Below are positions 1 through 8,410 of a stretch of 64,000 nucleotides of DNA, piece by piece (positions within the stretch are counted from its first letter, which is position 1; every line of letters begins with the position of its first letter). Both the position numbers and the translations under genes were made by a program. Source of the DNA: Ferruginibacter sp. (GTDB taxonomy: Bacteria; Bacteroidota; Bacteroidia; Chitinophagales; Chitinophagaceae); contig JAOQAK010000073.1 of the NCBI GenBank assembly GCA_025963635.1, forward strand, positions 23,646 to 87,645, given 5' to 3'. The notes beneath the pieces are model-generated. The model made no database searches, was not told where the DNA came from, and was given only the letters and a program-made list of their open reading frames with translations.

Positions 1-438
1 AAAATTGTGCGCTTTATCATGATGCAATCCCTTGCCCAGATCCGGGTGGTACAAAACAACAATACATCCATTGCAGAAAAGGCGCAGTCCATCGTTTCCA
101 CCACCATCCCGGTTTGGAAAAACCAGCTTACCATTGCGGTTGCCCTGCAAAGGCAGAAGGCTAACGTAGAAATGCAAACGAAGATTTCGGATGTTACTAA
201 TACCATCCTCCAGAAAAATGCCGATTTACTAAAACAAAACAGTATCAATGTGGCTAAAGAGAATGAAAAAACAGTGGTATCGCTCGACACCTTGAAACAA
301 ACCACCCAATCATTGATTGAAACCCTTAATGAAGTCAAACGGATTCATGAAGAAGGAACACAAAACCGCAAAACACTCAACACCGAACTGCAAAATTTAG
401 AAACCGAGTTGAAGAAAAATGTAACTCAAATCAAGTAA
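1..438 (+). CDS. telA: TelA-family toxic anion resistance protein, C-terminal part
   Basis: The reading frame is open from the first base, so the gene starts outside the window and only its last 145 residues are seen. The segment is helical and rich in Q, N, K and E. It holds the family-typical stretch IPVWKNQ followed by a hydrophobic helix and LQRQKAN, as in the C-terminal half of TelA/KlaA proteins. TelA proteins are cytoplasmic, predicted coiled-coil proteins linked to tellurite and general envelope stress; their biochemical role is unsettled. The next gene starts 9 bases downstream, so the two probably share a transcript, followed by VWA, PP2C and kinase genes. Family assignment is fairly sure; function is not. 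Confidence 0.8.
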   Translation, partial: KIVRFIMMQSLAQIRVVQNNNTSIAEKAQSIVSTTIPVWKNQLTIAVALQRQKANVEMQTKISDVTNTILQKNADLLKQNSINVAKENEKTVVSLDTLKQTTQSLIETLNEVKRIHEEGTQNRKTLNTELQNLETELKKNVTQIK

Positions 439-447
439 GTGTAATCG

Positions 448-1410
448 ATGGAGGAAAGTGCAAAGAGAATATTCAGTGAATCCATTGCTGTAATTGGCAA
501 GTTGCAGTTGCTGTCGGTTTTTTTCGAGGAGGAAGTGCTGTATAAAATTTTTATACGCACGCAGGTGATCCACAAACTTTTTGAAAGCAATCCCGAGCTG
601 GATATCAACAAACTGGAATTATTTCATCTCCAGTACACAGAAAGCATTCTTGAATTGCTGCGGAAAATAAAGAAGACGAACGAAAAAAATGTAAGTGTTC
701 TTTTTGATGAGATCCAGTTGAATAAAGAGTTGATTGCGAAGCTCACGGACTCAATGCTGCTGGAAAAAAACTTCGACAACGAAGCACAGCTACAGGCTTC
801 AAAGGTGAATGAATCCATTAACAAGTTGTATCAAAATCTCTCCGGCTACTCACCCACCAACCCGATCGTAAAAAACATCAGGCAGTTTGGCACACGGTAT
901 GCAAAAGACTTTTTCCATGCGGTTTCTGATAATTTTCTATATGGTTTAATAGAGTACGATCCCGAGCATGTGTATAAGAACGCTTATGCTACTATCGAAA
1001 AAAAATTATTGGGATTACAATGTAAACATGAGTTCAACAATGTCTTTTATTGCGGATTGGTTTCTGAAAATTTATCGCTTGAAGTATATAAGCTGGTAAA
1101 TGAGGATGAATATTTTACTTACTACCCGGCAGGGAATTTATTCCTGGATTGTGAATTTTCGAAATTATCCGGGTTCGTTTTACGTGACCCCCTCTCGAAA
1201 AAAACAAGGCTTATCCATGAATTGGAAAATAAGAATGATAGCCTGGTTAACAGTGAGCGGGCAGTAAAAACAAACATCCCGCCGGAAGTGAAAAAGTTGT
1301 TGAGTGAGTATTATGAAAAGATAGCGGCAATTGATTTTATTGACTTTATAGATGATTATGATGTTCAGGCGAATATTCTGAAGACTATGCTGAATACGGA
1401 TAGCATGTAA
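448..1410 (+). CDS. Uncharacterised protein following telA
   Basis: This 320-residue protein is not one I recognise. It has no signal peptide or membrane segment, so it is probably cytoplasmic. Residues 1 to about 135 look mostly helical and charged, with many E, K, N and L; the rest is mixed, with several aromatic residues and two cysteines near residues 192 and 202. It starts 9 bases after the TelA stop codon. That spacing suggests translation from the same message and a role linked to TelA. About 270 bases of repeat-rich DNA separate it from the VWA genes. No catalytic motif is evident. Confidence 0.75.
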   Translation: MEESAKRIFSESIAVIGKLQLLSVFFEEEVLYKIFIRTQVIHKLFESNPELDINKLELFHLQYTESILELLRKIKKTNEKNVSVLFDEIQLNKELIAKLTDSMLLEKNFDNEAQLQASKVNESINKLYQNLSGYSPTNPIVKNIRQFGTRYAKDFFHAVSDNFLYGLIEYDPEHVYKNAYATIEKKLLGLQCKHEFNNVFYCGLVSENLSLEVYKLVNEDEYFTYYPAGNLFLDCEFSKLSGFVLRDPLSKKTRLIHELENKNDSLVNSERAVKTNIPPEVKKLLSEYYEKIAAIDFIDFIDDYDVQANILKTMLNTDSM

Positions 1411-1487
1411 GTAATTTCTATTACGCGAATTATGAAGAACAAATTTGAATTATGACAAAATAGTTTATTACAGGAAATTATAAAAAA

Positions 1488-1644
1488 CGAATTACACGAA
1501 TTAAATATAATAAAAATTGAAAAGGACAATTCTAAATTGTGACTTCCCTTTGCGGACTAGCCAACGACAAATTAGAATTCCGCACCAGGAAATCAGTGTA
1601 ATTCGTGCCTTTAATTCGTGTAATTCGTGCAAGAAATTCGTGCC
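1488..1644. repeat. Palindromic repeat element with ATTCGTG units
   Basis: A 17-base arm at 1488-1504 is the exact reverse complement of 1611-1627. Inside it, 1529-1541 and 1568-1580 form a second near-perfect inverted pair (AATTCTAAATTGT against the complement of ACAAATTAGAATT). Direct copies of the unit ATTCGTG also occur at about 1601, 1614, 1622 and 1635. The element could fold into a long cruciform or RNA hairpin. It sits in the 270-base gap between the TelA pair and the VWA genes. A related unit lies at 7392-7429, on the other side of the VWA-to-kinase block. No coding sequence is visible here. Confidence 0.7.
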
Positions 1645-1680
1645 ATCAACCTAAGCAATCACTTAACAAAATAACCAACA

Positions 1681-2319
1681 ATGAGAAGACTACCCGTTTA
1701 TTTATTACTGGATACTTCCGGCTCCATGAACGGAGAACCGATTGAAGCCGTAAAAAATGGTGTCCAGGTGATGATCAGCTCACTGCGCCAGGATCCGCAG
1801 GCCATTGAAACTGCCTTTATCAGCGTGATTACTTTCGGCAGCACTGCTACGCAATTGATCCCGCTCACCGACCTGGCTTCATTTCAAATGGTTGATCTTA
1901 CAGCGGGTGGCACAACTTCCCTGGGCGCAGCACTCAGTATGGTGGCAAATAAAATTGATAGCGAGGTGGCCAAAACCACCAATGATCAAAAAGGAGATTG
2001 GAAGCCGCTTGTTTTTATTATGACGGATGGTATTCCTACAGACAACTGGCAGCAAGGGCTAGACGAATTTAAAAAACGAAAGACTGCCTATACCGTTGCC
2101 TGTGCTGCAGGAAACGGCGCCGACACTAAAATACTGAAACAAATAACGGATAACGTGGTAAGTCTGGATACTGCCAACAGCCAGGGCATTTCCAAATTTT
2201 TTGCATGGGTCACTGCTTCCATCGGTGTCACTTCTACCAGGATAGAAGACAGCGGTAAAGAAGTGAAAGGTCTGGATGAATTACCGCCTCCGCCATCCGA
2301 ATTAAATATCGTTGTTTAA
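1681..2319 (+). CDS. TerY-like VWA domain protein 1
   Basis: The 212-residue protein is almost entirely one von Willebrand factor A domain. The metal-ion site (MIDAS) is intact: DTSGS at residues 11-15, a threonine at about 79 in GGTTSLG, and the aspartate of MTDG at 116. There is no signal peptide, as expected for cytoplasmic TerY proteins. It ends in a proline-rich tail (LPPPPSE), which may bind partners. TerY proteins are thought to act as metal-dependent adaptors together with a kinase and a PP2C phosphatase, both of which lie downstream. The stop codon overlaps the next start by one base (TAATG), indicating translational coupling to a close paralogue. Confidence 0.92.
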   Translation: MRRLPVYLLLDTSGSMNGEPIEAVKNGVQVMISSLRQDPQAIETAFISVITFGSTATQLIPLTDLASFQMVDLTAGGTTSLGAALSMVANKIDSEVAKTTNDQKGDWKPLVFIMTDGIPTDNWQQGLDEFKKRKTAYTVACAAGNGADTKILKQITDNVVSLDTANSQGISKFFAWVTASIGVTSTRIEDSGKEVKGLDELPPPPSELNIVV

Positions 2320-2954
2320 TGAGAAGACTCCCCGTTTATTTTTTGCTGGATACTTCCGGTTCTATGTTCGGCGAACCCATACAGGCGCTCAACAATGCGC
2401 TGAGCGGCATGGTCAATACATTGCGCATGGATCCGCAGGCACTCGACTCATTGTGGCTGAGTATCATCACCTTCGACAGGGAGATTAAGGAAGTGATTCC
2501 TTTAACGGAACTGGTTAGTTTTCAGCTGCCCGAAATTACCTGTCCGCAAAGCGGTCCTACCCACACCGGCAAGGCGCTGGAAGTTTTATATGAAAAAGTA
2601 AAAACAGAAGTAAGAAAAGGCTCCACTGAACAAAAAGGTGACTGGAAGCCGTTGCTGTTTATTTTTACCGACGGCAAGCCTTCCGACCTTCAACTGTATC
2701 GCGAAATGATCCCTAAAATAAAATCCTTGAATTTTGGGGCGGTGGTTGCCTGTGCAGCGGGCCATCTCGCAGATGATAAAATGCTGAAGGAACTTACTGA
2801 TACCGTGGTTCATTTAGATACCGCCGACAGCAGCACACTGAAAACATTTTTTAAATGGGTTTCCGACACCATCGAACAGGGAAACAAAAGCATGGGTACA
2901 CAGGAAAGTGTAGCTTTACCACCACCACCTGCTCAAATTAATCTTGTAATATAA
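2319..2954 (+). CDS. TerY-like VWA domain protein 2
   Basis: A 211-residue VWA protein that is clearly a tandem duplicate of the preceding gene: both begin MRRLPVY and end in a similar PPPP-containing tail (LPPPPAQINLVI here). The MIDAS signature DTSGS (residues 11-15) and the FTDGKPSD loop are kept. The middle threonine loop differs (SGPTHTGKAL), which may change metal or partner binding. It is cytoplasmic by prediction. It overlaps the upstream gene by one base and is followed 8 bases later by a small membrane protein gene, so all appear to be one operon. Confidence 0.92.
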   Translation: MRRLPVYFLLDTSGSMFGEPIQALNNALSGMVNTLRMDPQALDSLWLSIITFDREIKEVIPLTELVSFQLPEITCPQSGPTHTGKALEVLYEKVKTEVRKGSTEQKGDWKPLLFIFTDGKPSDLQLYREMIPKIKSLNFGAVVACAAGHLADDKMLKELTDTVVHLDTADSSTLKTFFKWVSDTIEQGNKSMGTQESVALPPPPAQINLVI

Positions 2955-2962
2955 AATCCTCC

Positions 2963-3217
2963 ATGACACTCTTACTACATATTTTTCTAAATATTTTATT
3001 GATCGGTCTTTTTCTTTTCTCCAAGCTTTTGCCTTATAAAGACAGGCTCAATCCGCAATACAAGGGAGTTTTCAATTTCTTCAGCAGCATTTTTACACCA
3101 TTGCTGAACGGATTAAAAACCATTTTCAAACCTTTTATGATTGGGTTTAACTTATCGCTTGATCTTACACAACTGGTGCTGTTTATCCTGCTACTTTTAT
3201 TAATGCAAATTTTTTAA
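2963..3217 (+). CDS. Small membrane protein in the ter-like operon
   Basis: This 84-residue protein is very hydrophobic. Residues 2-22 (LLLHIFLNILLIGLFLF) and about 60-84 (a run of leucines ending LLMQIF) look like membrane segments, with a basic stretch between them (LLPYKDRLNPQYKG). It lies 8 bases after one VWA gene and 3 bases before the next, so it is surely co-translated with them. I do not recognise a named family. It may anchor the VWA, phosphatase and kinase proteins at the membrane; that is inference from position only. Confidence 0.75.
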   Translation: MTLLLHIFLNILLIGLFLFSKLLPYKDRLNPQYKGVFNFFSSIFTPLLNGLKTIFKPFMIGFNLSLDLTQLVLFILLLLLMQIF

Positions 3218-3220
3218 GCC

Positions 3221-4270
3221 ATGAGCAGACGTTTGCCCATCTATTTTTTGATAGATATTTCAGAATCCATGGTCGGCGAACCCGTGCAGCAGGTGGAAGA
3301 AGGTTTGGCGGCCATCATCCAGGCGTTAAAAACAGATCCTTATGCCATTGAAACGGCATGGGTATCGATTATCGTGTTTGCAGGACAGGCAAAAACATTG
3401 GTTCCCCTCCAGGAAATTATCAACTTTTACCCACCAAGATTCCCGATCGGCAGCGGCACTTCTTTAAGTAAAGGACTGGGCCACCTGATGTATGAAATGC
3501 GGCGAAACCAGGTAAAAACAACTTACGACCAAAAAGGCGACTGGAAGCCAATAGTATTTTTATTTACAGACGGAGTACCAACTGATGATAGCAAAGCAGT
3601 AATCGCAGAATGGAAACAGAATTGGCAAAGGGCAGCCAACATGATAGCAATTTCATTTGGCAACGAAACTGATGCACACACTTTAAGCGAACTAACTGAC
3701 AATGTTTTATCGTTTAAAAATGCTGATGGAAATGCCTACAAACAATTCTTTAGATGGGTTACCGATTCCATCAAAACAAGCAGCGTCAGTGTTGAAAATA
3801 ATTTTACCGGCTTTGAAATGGCAAGACTGGATGGAGATACACTTTCGAAAATTGATCTTACAAAACATCCGCCGGTCACCCAATCGGTCGACAGCAATTT
3901 TGTCGTGCTCTCCGCTAAATGCCAAAATACAAAACGTCCTTATTTAATGAAGTTCAGAAGAACGCTCTCTTCTTCCGGGATATCGGATTTTCAAACATTA
4001 TCATATCGGCTGGTAGGAGCTTTCCAGGTGGACAATACCTATTTTGAATTATCAGATGAAACCGGCTCAAAACAAAAAATTCATACCGGTGAACTGGTAG
4101 GTTCACCCACCTGCCCTTGTTGTGGTAACCAGATCGGTTTTGCCTTATGCGTTTGCGGAAATATTCACTGCATTGGGGATGAAGAAGAAAGCACCTGCCC
4201 CTGGTGCGGCAATAAGGGAAGGTATGAAGTTGGAGAAGGCGGATTTGATGTAAACCGAACCCAGGGATAA
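3221..4270 (+). CDS. TerY-like VWA protein 3 with C-terminal zinc ribbon
   Basis: The 349-residue protein has an N-terminal VWA domain (about 1-195) with a changed MIDAS site: D12-I-S14-E-S16, so the DxSxS pattern is kept. The FTDGVPTD loop is present. A linker follows, and the C-terminus holds eight cysteines arranged as CPCCG, CVCG, C and CPWCG, a zinc-ribbon-like module typical of the C-terminal domain of long TerY proteins. This form is known from operons with PP2C and kinase genes. It sits 3 bases after the small membrane protein and 5 bases before the phosphatase gene, supporting a three-part signalling complex. Confidence 0.92.
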   Translation: MSRRLPIYFLIDISESMVGEPVQQVEEGLAAIIQALKTDPYAIETAWVSIIVFAGQAKTLVPLQEIINFYPPRFPIGSGTSLSKGLGHLMYEMRRNQVKTTYDQKGDWKPIVFLFTDGVPTDDSKAVIAEWKQNWQRAANMIAISFGNETDAHTLSELTDNVLSFKNADGNAYKQFFRWVTDSIKTSSVSVENNFTGFEMARLDGDTLSKIDLTKHPPVTQSVDSNFVVLSAKCQNTKRPYLMKFRRTLSSSGISDFQTLSYRLVGAFQVDNTYFELSDETGSKQKIHTGELVGSPTCPCCGNQIGFALCVCGNIHCIGDEEESTCPWCGNKGRYEVGEGGFDVNRTQG

Positions 4271-4275
4271 TAAAA

Positions 4276-5685
4276 ATGAGTGAAATAAAATCATACATAA
4301 AAAACCTTTTAGTGAGGCGGCAAATCATTGTTGCAGAAGACAGGAGGAAGTTATTCGAAGATTTTGTCGCAAATGAAACCAATTGTACCGCGGTACAACA
4401 AATACTTGATATTCAAAAAATGCTGATGGATAAGTGGGAATTACAAAACAGGATCGCTGACATTCAGCAACAGCCGGTAAGCATACCCAATGGAACCGTG
4501 GGCAAACGGTACGAAGCAATACTTGATTTTAAAAAATTGGGTTGGGATGATATTGCTCAATATGAATTGGCCGGATTAGAATTGCCGGGGTTGGATTTCA
4601 TTAAAGAAACCAACACCATCACCGGCACACCCGCCCAAAGCGGCGATTTAAAAATCACCTTCAGGTTCCGCTTAAGTGATGAGCCGGAAGACACCCCGTT
4701 AAAAGAAAAACAAATCTCCCTGATCATTAACCCAGACCCCAAAACACTTTGGAAAAATATTGACAGCGATAGAACCGATCCTTTCTGGAAAGAAGACAAT
4801 ATCGCCGCATTTGATAAACTTGGCGATAAACACATCGTGGTGGCTTCCAAACGGGGGCGCTCACACGCTACCGTGGGCAGTTTCAGGGATGATGACTTCG
4901 CCTATAAATATTATGAAGCTACTGGCTGGAGTATTGTGGTAGTGGCCGATGGAGCTGGTTCGGCCAAACTTTCGAGGCAAGGTTCAAAAATTGCCTGTAA
5001 AGCAATCGTGGATTTTTTTACTGAAAATTTTAACCAGGAATCGCTGGTTGAGTTTGACCAAACACTCTTACATTATAAAAAGGGCACAGGAGAAGGAATT
5101 CTAAAAAAGCTAAGTCATTTCACTTACAATCATCTTTCCAAAGCTGCTTACTCAGCGCATCTTAAACTAGCCGAAGCGGCAACAGAAACCGGAGCCAATC
5201 TTAAAGACTTCCATAGTACGCTTATATTTACCTTATTCAAAAAATACGAATTTGGTTATGCCCTGCTTTCTTTTGGCGTGGGCGACTGCCCCATTGCGGT
5301 ATTGGATAAAGGTCTTTCCGAAGTTACATTGATGAACTGGCTGGATGTGGGAGATTTTGGCGGCGGGACCCGGTTTATCACCATGCCTGAAATCTTCAAG
5401 GATGATAAATTTTCTACCAGGTTTAAATTCAAGCTGATGGATGATTTTGCTTACCTGGTATTAATGACAGACGGGATTTACGATCCAAAATTCGTAGTGG
5501 AGGCGAATCTTGAAAAAATAGAGAAATGGAAAGAATTTATGAACGACTTACAGGGCAATAATGAAAACAATGATAAAGTTGAACTGGATGCAGGCAACAA
5601 GGATATTGCCAGCCAGCTTTCTACATGGATGGATTTTTGGAGTGCAGGAAATCACGATGACAGAACATTGGCAATTGTATTTTGA
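4276..5685 (+). CDS. PP2C-type Ser/Thr phosphatase with Ig-like N-terminal module
   Basis: The 469-residue protein has three parts. Residues 1-65 are helical. Residues about 70-155 resemble a putative Ig/cadherin-like fold (He_PIG type), marked by LPGLDF, ITGTPAQSGD and a regular beta pattern. Residues about 190-469 form a PP2C phosphatase, with metal-binding elements VVADGAGSAK, FGVGDCPIAVL, LMTDGIYDP and the final DDRTLAIVF. There is no signal peptide, so the Ig-like part is probably cytosolic. PP2C enzymes remove phosphate from Ser/Thr with Mn or Mg. It lies 5 bases after the third VWA gene and about 170 bases before the kinase gene, which likely provides the opposing activity. Confidence 0.9.
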   Translation: MSEIKSYIKNLLVRRQIIVAEDRRKLFEDFVANETNCTAVQQILDIQKMLMDKWELQNRIADIQQQPVSIPNGTVGKRYEAILDFKKLGWDDIAQYELAGLELPGLDFIKETNTITGTPAQSGDLKITFRFRLSDEPEDTPLKEKQISLIINPDPKTLWKNIDSDRTDPFWKEDNIAAFDKLGDKHIVVASKRGRSHATVGSFRDDDFAYKYYEATGWSIVVVADGAGSAKLSRQGSKIACKAIVDFFTENFNQESLVEFDQTLLHYKKGTGEGILKKLSHFTYNHLSKAAYSAHLKLAEAATETGANLKDFHSTLIFTLFKKYEFGYALLSFGVGDCPIAVLDKGLSEVTLMNWLDVGDFGGGTRFITMPEIFKDDKFSTRFKFKLMDDFAYLVLMTDGIYDPKFVVEANLEKIEKWKEFMNDLQGNNENNDKVELDAGNKDIASQLSTWMDFWSAGNHDDRTLAIVF

Positions 5686-5728
5686 TCGTGAATGGCAACC
5701 CGCAATGGTCAATCGGCAACCGGCAATT

Positions 5729-5800
5729 AATGTCGTTTACTTAAGCAATACTTAGCGACTAATCAACCGCTGACGGCGGTTATCACGGGTAAACGACATT
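5729..5800. repeat. Inverted repeat between phosphatase and kinase genes
   Basis: A perfect 12-base inverted repeat joins 5729-5740 (AATGTCGTTTAC) and 5789-5800 (GTAAACGACATT). A smaller hairpin lies inside it: AACCGC at 5765-5770 pairs with GCGGTT at 5776-5781 across a five-base loop. No U-tract follows, so it is not a standard terminator. A partial copy of the arm, TAAACGACATT, occurs near 47268-47278 after the Wza-like gene. It may be a dispersed repeat or a transcript-processing hairpin that separates the kinase gene from the upstream operon. Confidence 0.55.
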
Positions 5801-5858
5801 GATTCATCATCCACCATTCACCATTCGCCATTCACGATTGACTTAACTTGCACCATAG

Positions 5859-7367
5859 ATGAGCAAAACCATTACAGTATCTTCAGCCATCACCGGAAAA
5901 TCTTATCAATACATTGATACCGGTGAACCCATGCGGGGCGGCATGAAAGATGTGTTTTTTAGTCCCGACAAAACCTATGTGGTTGCCTTTTACCGGGACA
6001 TACAAGACTATAATTCCAGGGAGCGGCTCAAAAAGATCGTTACCCAGTATTACGATGCCTTTTTCAAAAAGGAAGGCGGTGAATACTATAAAAATTTATA
6101 CTGCTGGCCAACCGATATGATCGAGGCAGACCGCAAAGTTGGTTTGATAGTACCCACTTACCACAAAAATTTCTTCTTCAAAAAAGGATATGCCACCAGC
6201 GACTTAATAAAAGGGAAAGAAAAGGAAGGCAAATGGTTTGCCTCCGCAAAATTCAGGAATAAACAATTTGCGCTAAGGCTCGATGAAAGCGAATTAGGCA
6301 ATTGGCTGAGCTATTTCCAGGTTTGCGTAAATATAGCAAGAGGAGTAAAACGCCTGCATTCAGCAGGCCTCGCACATTCTGATCTTTCGTATAAAAATGT
6401 ATTGGTTGATCCTGTAAGTAAATCAGCAGCCATTATTGACATTGATGGGCTGGTGGTACCTGGGTTATTTCCGCCGGATGTAATCGGTACTGCAGATTTT
6501 ATTGCGCCGGAAGTGCTGTCTACCAAACACCTCGATATAAAAGATGTAAACCGGAAACTGCCCAACCGCCTTACAGATTTACATGCGCTGGCGGTGATGA
6601 TCTACATGTACCTGTTGTACCGGCACCCGCTGAAGGGTGGCAAAATAAACGATCTGGATACTGAAAGGGATGATTTGCTTTCCATGGGCGAAAAAGCATT
6701 GTTTATCGAACATCCCACCGATACATCCAACAGGCCAAAAATCGGCCAGCTCAATCCGAAGGAACTTCCCTGGGCTGATATCATGAAGATTCCCTACCAC
6801 GTTACAGGCCCTTATTTAAAAGAATTATTCGACCAGGCATTTATCAAAGGTTTGCATCATCCAAACGAACGTCCACCCGCAGAAATGTGGGAACAGGCTT
6901 TGCTGAAAACAACCGACCTGATGCAACCCTGCATGAACCCGTCCTGCGAACAAAAATGGTATGTTTTTGATAATACCCTTAGTCCCAGGTGCCCTTTCTG
7001 CGGAACCCGGCACCTTGGAACTTTGCCGGTACTGGATTTATACTACCAATTCAAGCCTGCCGTGTGGAAACCTGAAAATCATCGGTTGATGGTGTATAAC
7101 AACCAGTATCTATTCCAATGGCATGTAAACAGAAATATTACCAGGAATGAAAAATTAACAGCCGAACAAAAAGTGCCGGTAGGTTATTTTACATTCTACC
7201 ATAATAAATGGGTGCTGGTGAATCAAAAACTTGACAGTTTAAAGGATCTTACAGAAGATAAAATAATACCGATCAACGAAATGGTGGAATTAACTGACGG
7301 TAAAAAACTACTTTTATCAAAAGAAGACGGCGGACGGGTGGTAACCATCACGATGGCCAATAAGTAA
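5859..7367 (+). CDS. Ser/Thr protein kinase-like protein with zinc ribbon (TerY-associated)
   Basis: This 502-residue protein holds a kinase fold at about residues 20-345. The catalytic loop is HSDLSYKN (H173, D175, N180), the metal-binding segment is D194-I-D-G in place of DFG, and the APE motif is APEVL. The N-lobe glycine loop is weak (MRGGMKDVFF). A zinc ribbon follows (CMNPSC and CPFCG), then a C-terminal beta-rich region with no clear match. Kinases of this kind are encoded with TerY VWA and PP2C genes. About 170 bases with an inverted repeat lie upstream, so it may have its own promoter. No membrane segment is visible. Confidence 0.88.
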   Translation: MSKTITVSSAITGKSYQYIDTGEPMRGGMKDVFFSPDKTYVVAFYRDIQDYNSRERLKKIVTQYYDAFFKKEGGEYYKNLYCWPTDMIEADRKVGLIVPTYHKNFFFKKGYATSDLIKGKEKEGKWFASAKFRNKQFALRLDESELGNWLSYFQVCVNIARGVKRLHSAGLAHSDLSYKNVLVDPVSKSAAIIDIDGLVVPGLFPPDVIGTADFIAPEVLSTKHLDIKDVNRKLPNRLTDLHALAVMIYMYLLYRHPLKGGKINDLDTERDDLLSMGEKALFIEHPTDTSNRPKIGQLNPKELPWADIMKIPYHVTGPYLKELFDQAFIKGLHHPNERPPAEMWEQALLKTTDLMQPCMNPSCEQKWYVFDNTLSPRCPFCGTRHLGTLPVLDLYYQFKPAVWKPENHRLMVYNNQYLFQWHVNRNITRNEKLTAEQKVPVGYFTFYHNKWVLVNQKLDSLKDLTEDKIIPINEMVELTDGKKLLLSKEDGGRVVTITMANK

Positions 7368-7391
7368 TCAAATAATAGCAAGAATTCGACG

Positions 7392-7429
7392 CACGAATTA
7401 AGGAAAAAAATGTATTATTCGTGTAATTA
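7392..7429. repeat. ATTCGTG-type repeat downstream of the kinase gene
   Basis: GCACGAATTAA at 7392-7402 and ATTCGTGTAATTA at 7417-7429 match the arms of the palindromic element at 1488-1644. CACGAAT (7393-7399) and ATTCGTG (7417-7423) form a seven-base inverted repeat. A further degenerate unit (AGTGCAATTA) runs up to the TerC gene. It shows the same repeat family on both sides of the VWA, phosphatase and kinase genes. Confidence 0.55.
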
Positions 7430-7465
7430 GCCTTATAATTAGTGCAATTAAATACAATAAAAAAC

Positions 7466-8293
7466 ATGAACGAACTAATTCAACAGATACTCGACAACCC
7501 CGTTCCTTCCTTGCTGGTGATAGGAAACCTGGTGATCATTGAAAGCTTACTTTCGGTAGATAATGCAGCTGTGCTTGCCACAATGGTAATGGATCTTCCG
7601 AAGGAGCAAAGAAACCGTGCCCTCAAATATGGTATCATTGGAGCATATGTTTTCAGGGGCCTGGCGCTTTTATTTGCGGCCTTCCTCGTTCAGTTTTGGT
7701 ATTTAAAACCTTTAGGAGGCTTATACCTGCTGTACCTTGTGTGGGATTGGTGGAAAGGAAAGCAAACCGAAACACACGAAGATGATTTTATCGATAAAAA
7801 AGGAAACTGGCTCTACCGCATTACGGTGGGTTCGCTCGGTAATTTCTGGGCTACGGTTGCATTGGTTGAGTTGATGGATATGGCTTTTTCAATTGACAAC
7901 GTATTTGCGGCGGTTGCTTTTTCAAAAAATATCATCATCATCTGGATCGGAGTTTTCATTGGCATCCTGGCGATGCGTTTTGTGGCCCAGGCATTTGTGA
8001 AGCTGATGGAAAAATTTCCCTTCCTGGAAACCTGCGCATTTATCGTAATAGCCATCTTAGGTTTAAAGCTGATGCTTTCGATCTATACTCATTTTGTACC
8101 GTGCAGTTCTTTTTCGCTATTTATGGAAGGAGAGCATGGATGCCTCGAAGCACAGGGACTACCCATTCCAGCCGGGCATTCAATGGTGTGGGGAGATATC
8201 ATCACGTCGATATTAACGGTTACTATTTTTGTGGTGCCGATATTAAGCACTTTGCTTTTCAATTATCCAAAGAAGCATGTGGTGCAAGAATAA
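7466..8293 (+). CDS. TerC-family integral membrane protein
   Basis: The 275-residue protein has about seven membrane segments. It carries the TerC signatures IIESLLSVDNAAVLA near the start and MDMAFSIDNVFAAVAF in the middle, whose buried acidic residues are thought to handle metal ions. TerC/Alx proteins are linked to tellurite resistance and to Mn or Ca handling, including metal loading of exported enzymes. I chose the ATG at 7466 (MNELIQQ) over an in-frame GTG at 7442 that lies inside a repeat. The protein also has a hydrophilic loop with HEDDFIDKKGN and a late extracytoplasmic loop with two cysteines (PCSS and GCLE). It closes the ter-like block. Confidence 0.9.
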   Translation: MNELIQQILDNPVPSLLVIGNLVIIESLLSVDNAAVLATMVMDLPKEQRNRALKYGIIGAYVFRGLALLFAAFLVQFWYLKPLGGLYLLYLVWDWWKGKQTETHEDDFIDKKGNWLYRITVGSLGNFWATVALVELMDMAFSIDNVFAAVAFSKNIIIIWIGVFIGILAMRFVAQAFVKLMEKFPFLETCAFIVIAILGLKLMLSIYTHFVPCSSFSLFMEGEHGCLEAQGLPIPAGHSMVWGDIITSILTVTIFVVPILSTLLFNYPKKHVVQE

Positions 8294-8336
8294 TTGAGGC
8301 GTGCTTTTGTTTACCGGCATTTGCATTTCATAGCAT

Positions 8337-8356
8337 CATCGTTGTGTCACTCCCGT
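8337..8356 (+). repeat. Dispersed 20-base repeat, copy 1
   Basis: The 20 bases CATCGTTGTGTCACTCCCGT occur here and again, identical, at 12345-12364. Each copy lies 40 to 110 bases after the end of a plus-strand gene (TerC here, a PAP2 phosphatase there). The surrounding bases are only loosely alike. It looks like part of a non-coding dispersed repeat family. Confidence 0.6.
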
Positions 8357-8410
8357 TTGCGGCATACCCTTGATGATCATTTTCTGTATCCATCAGATTG
8401 TATAACCGCA

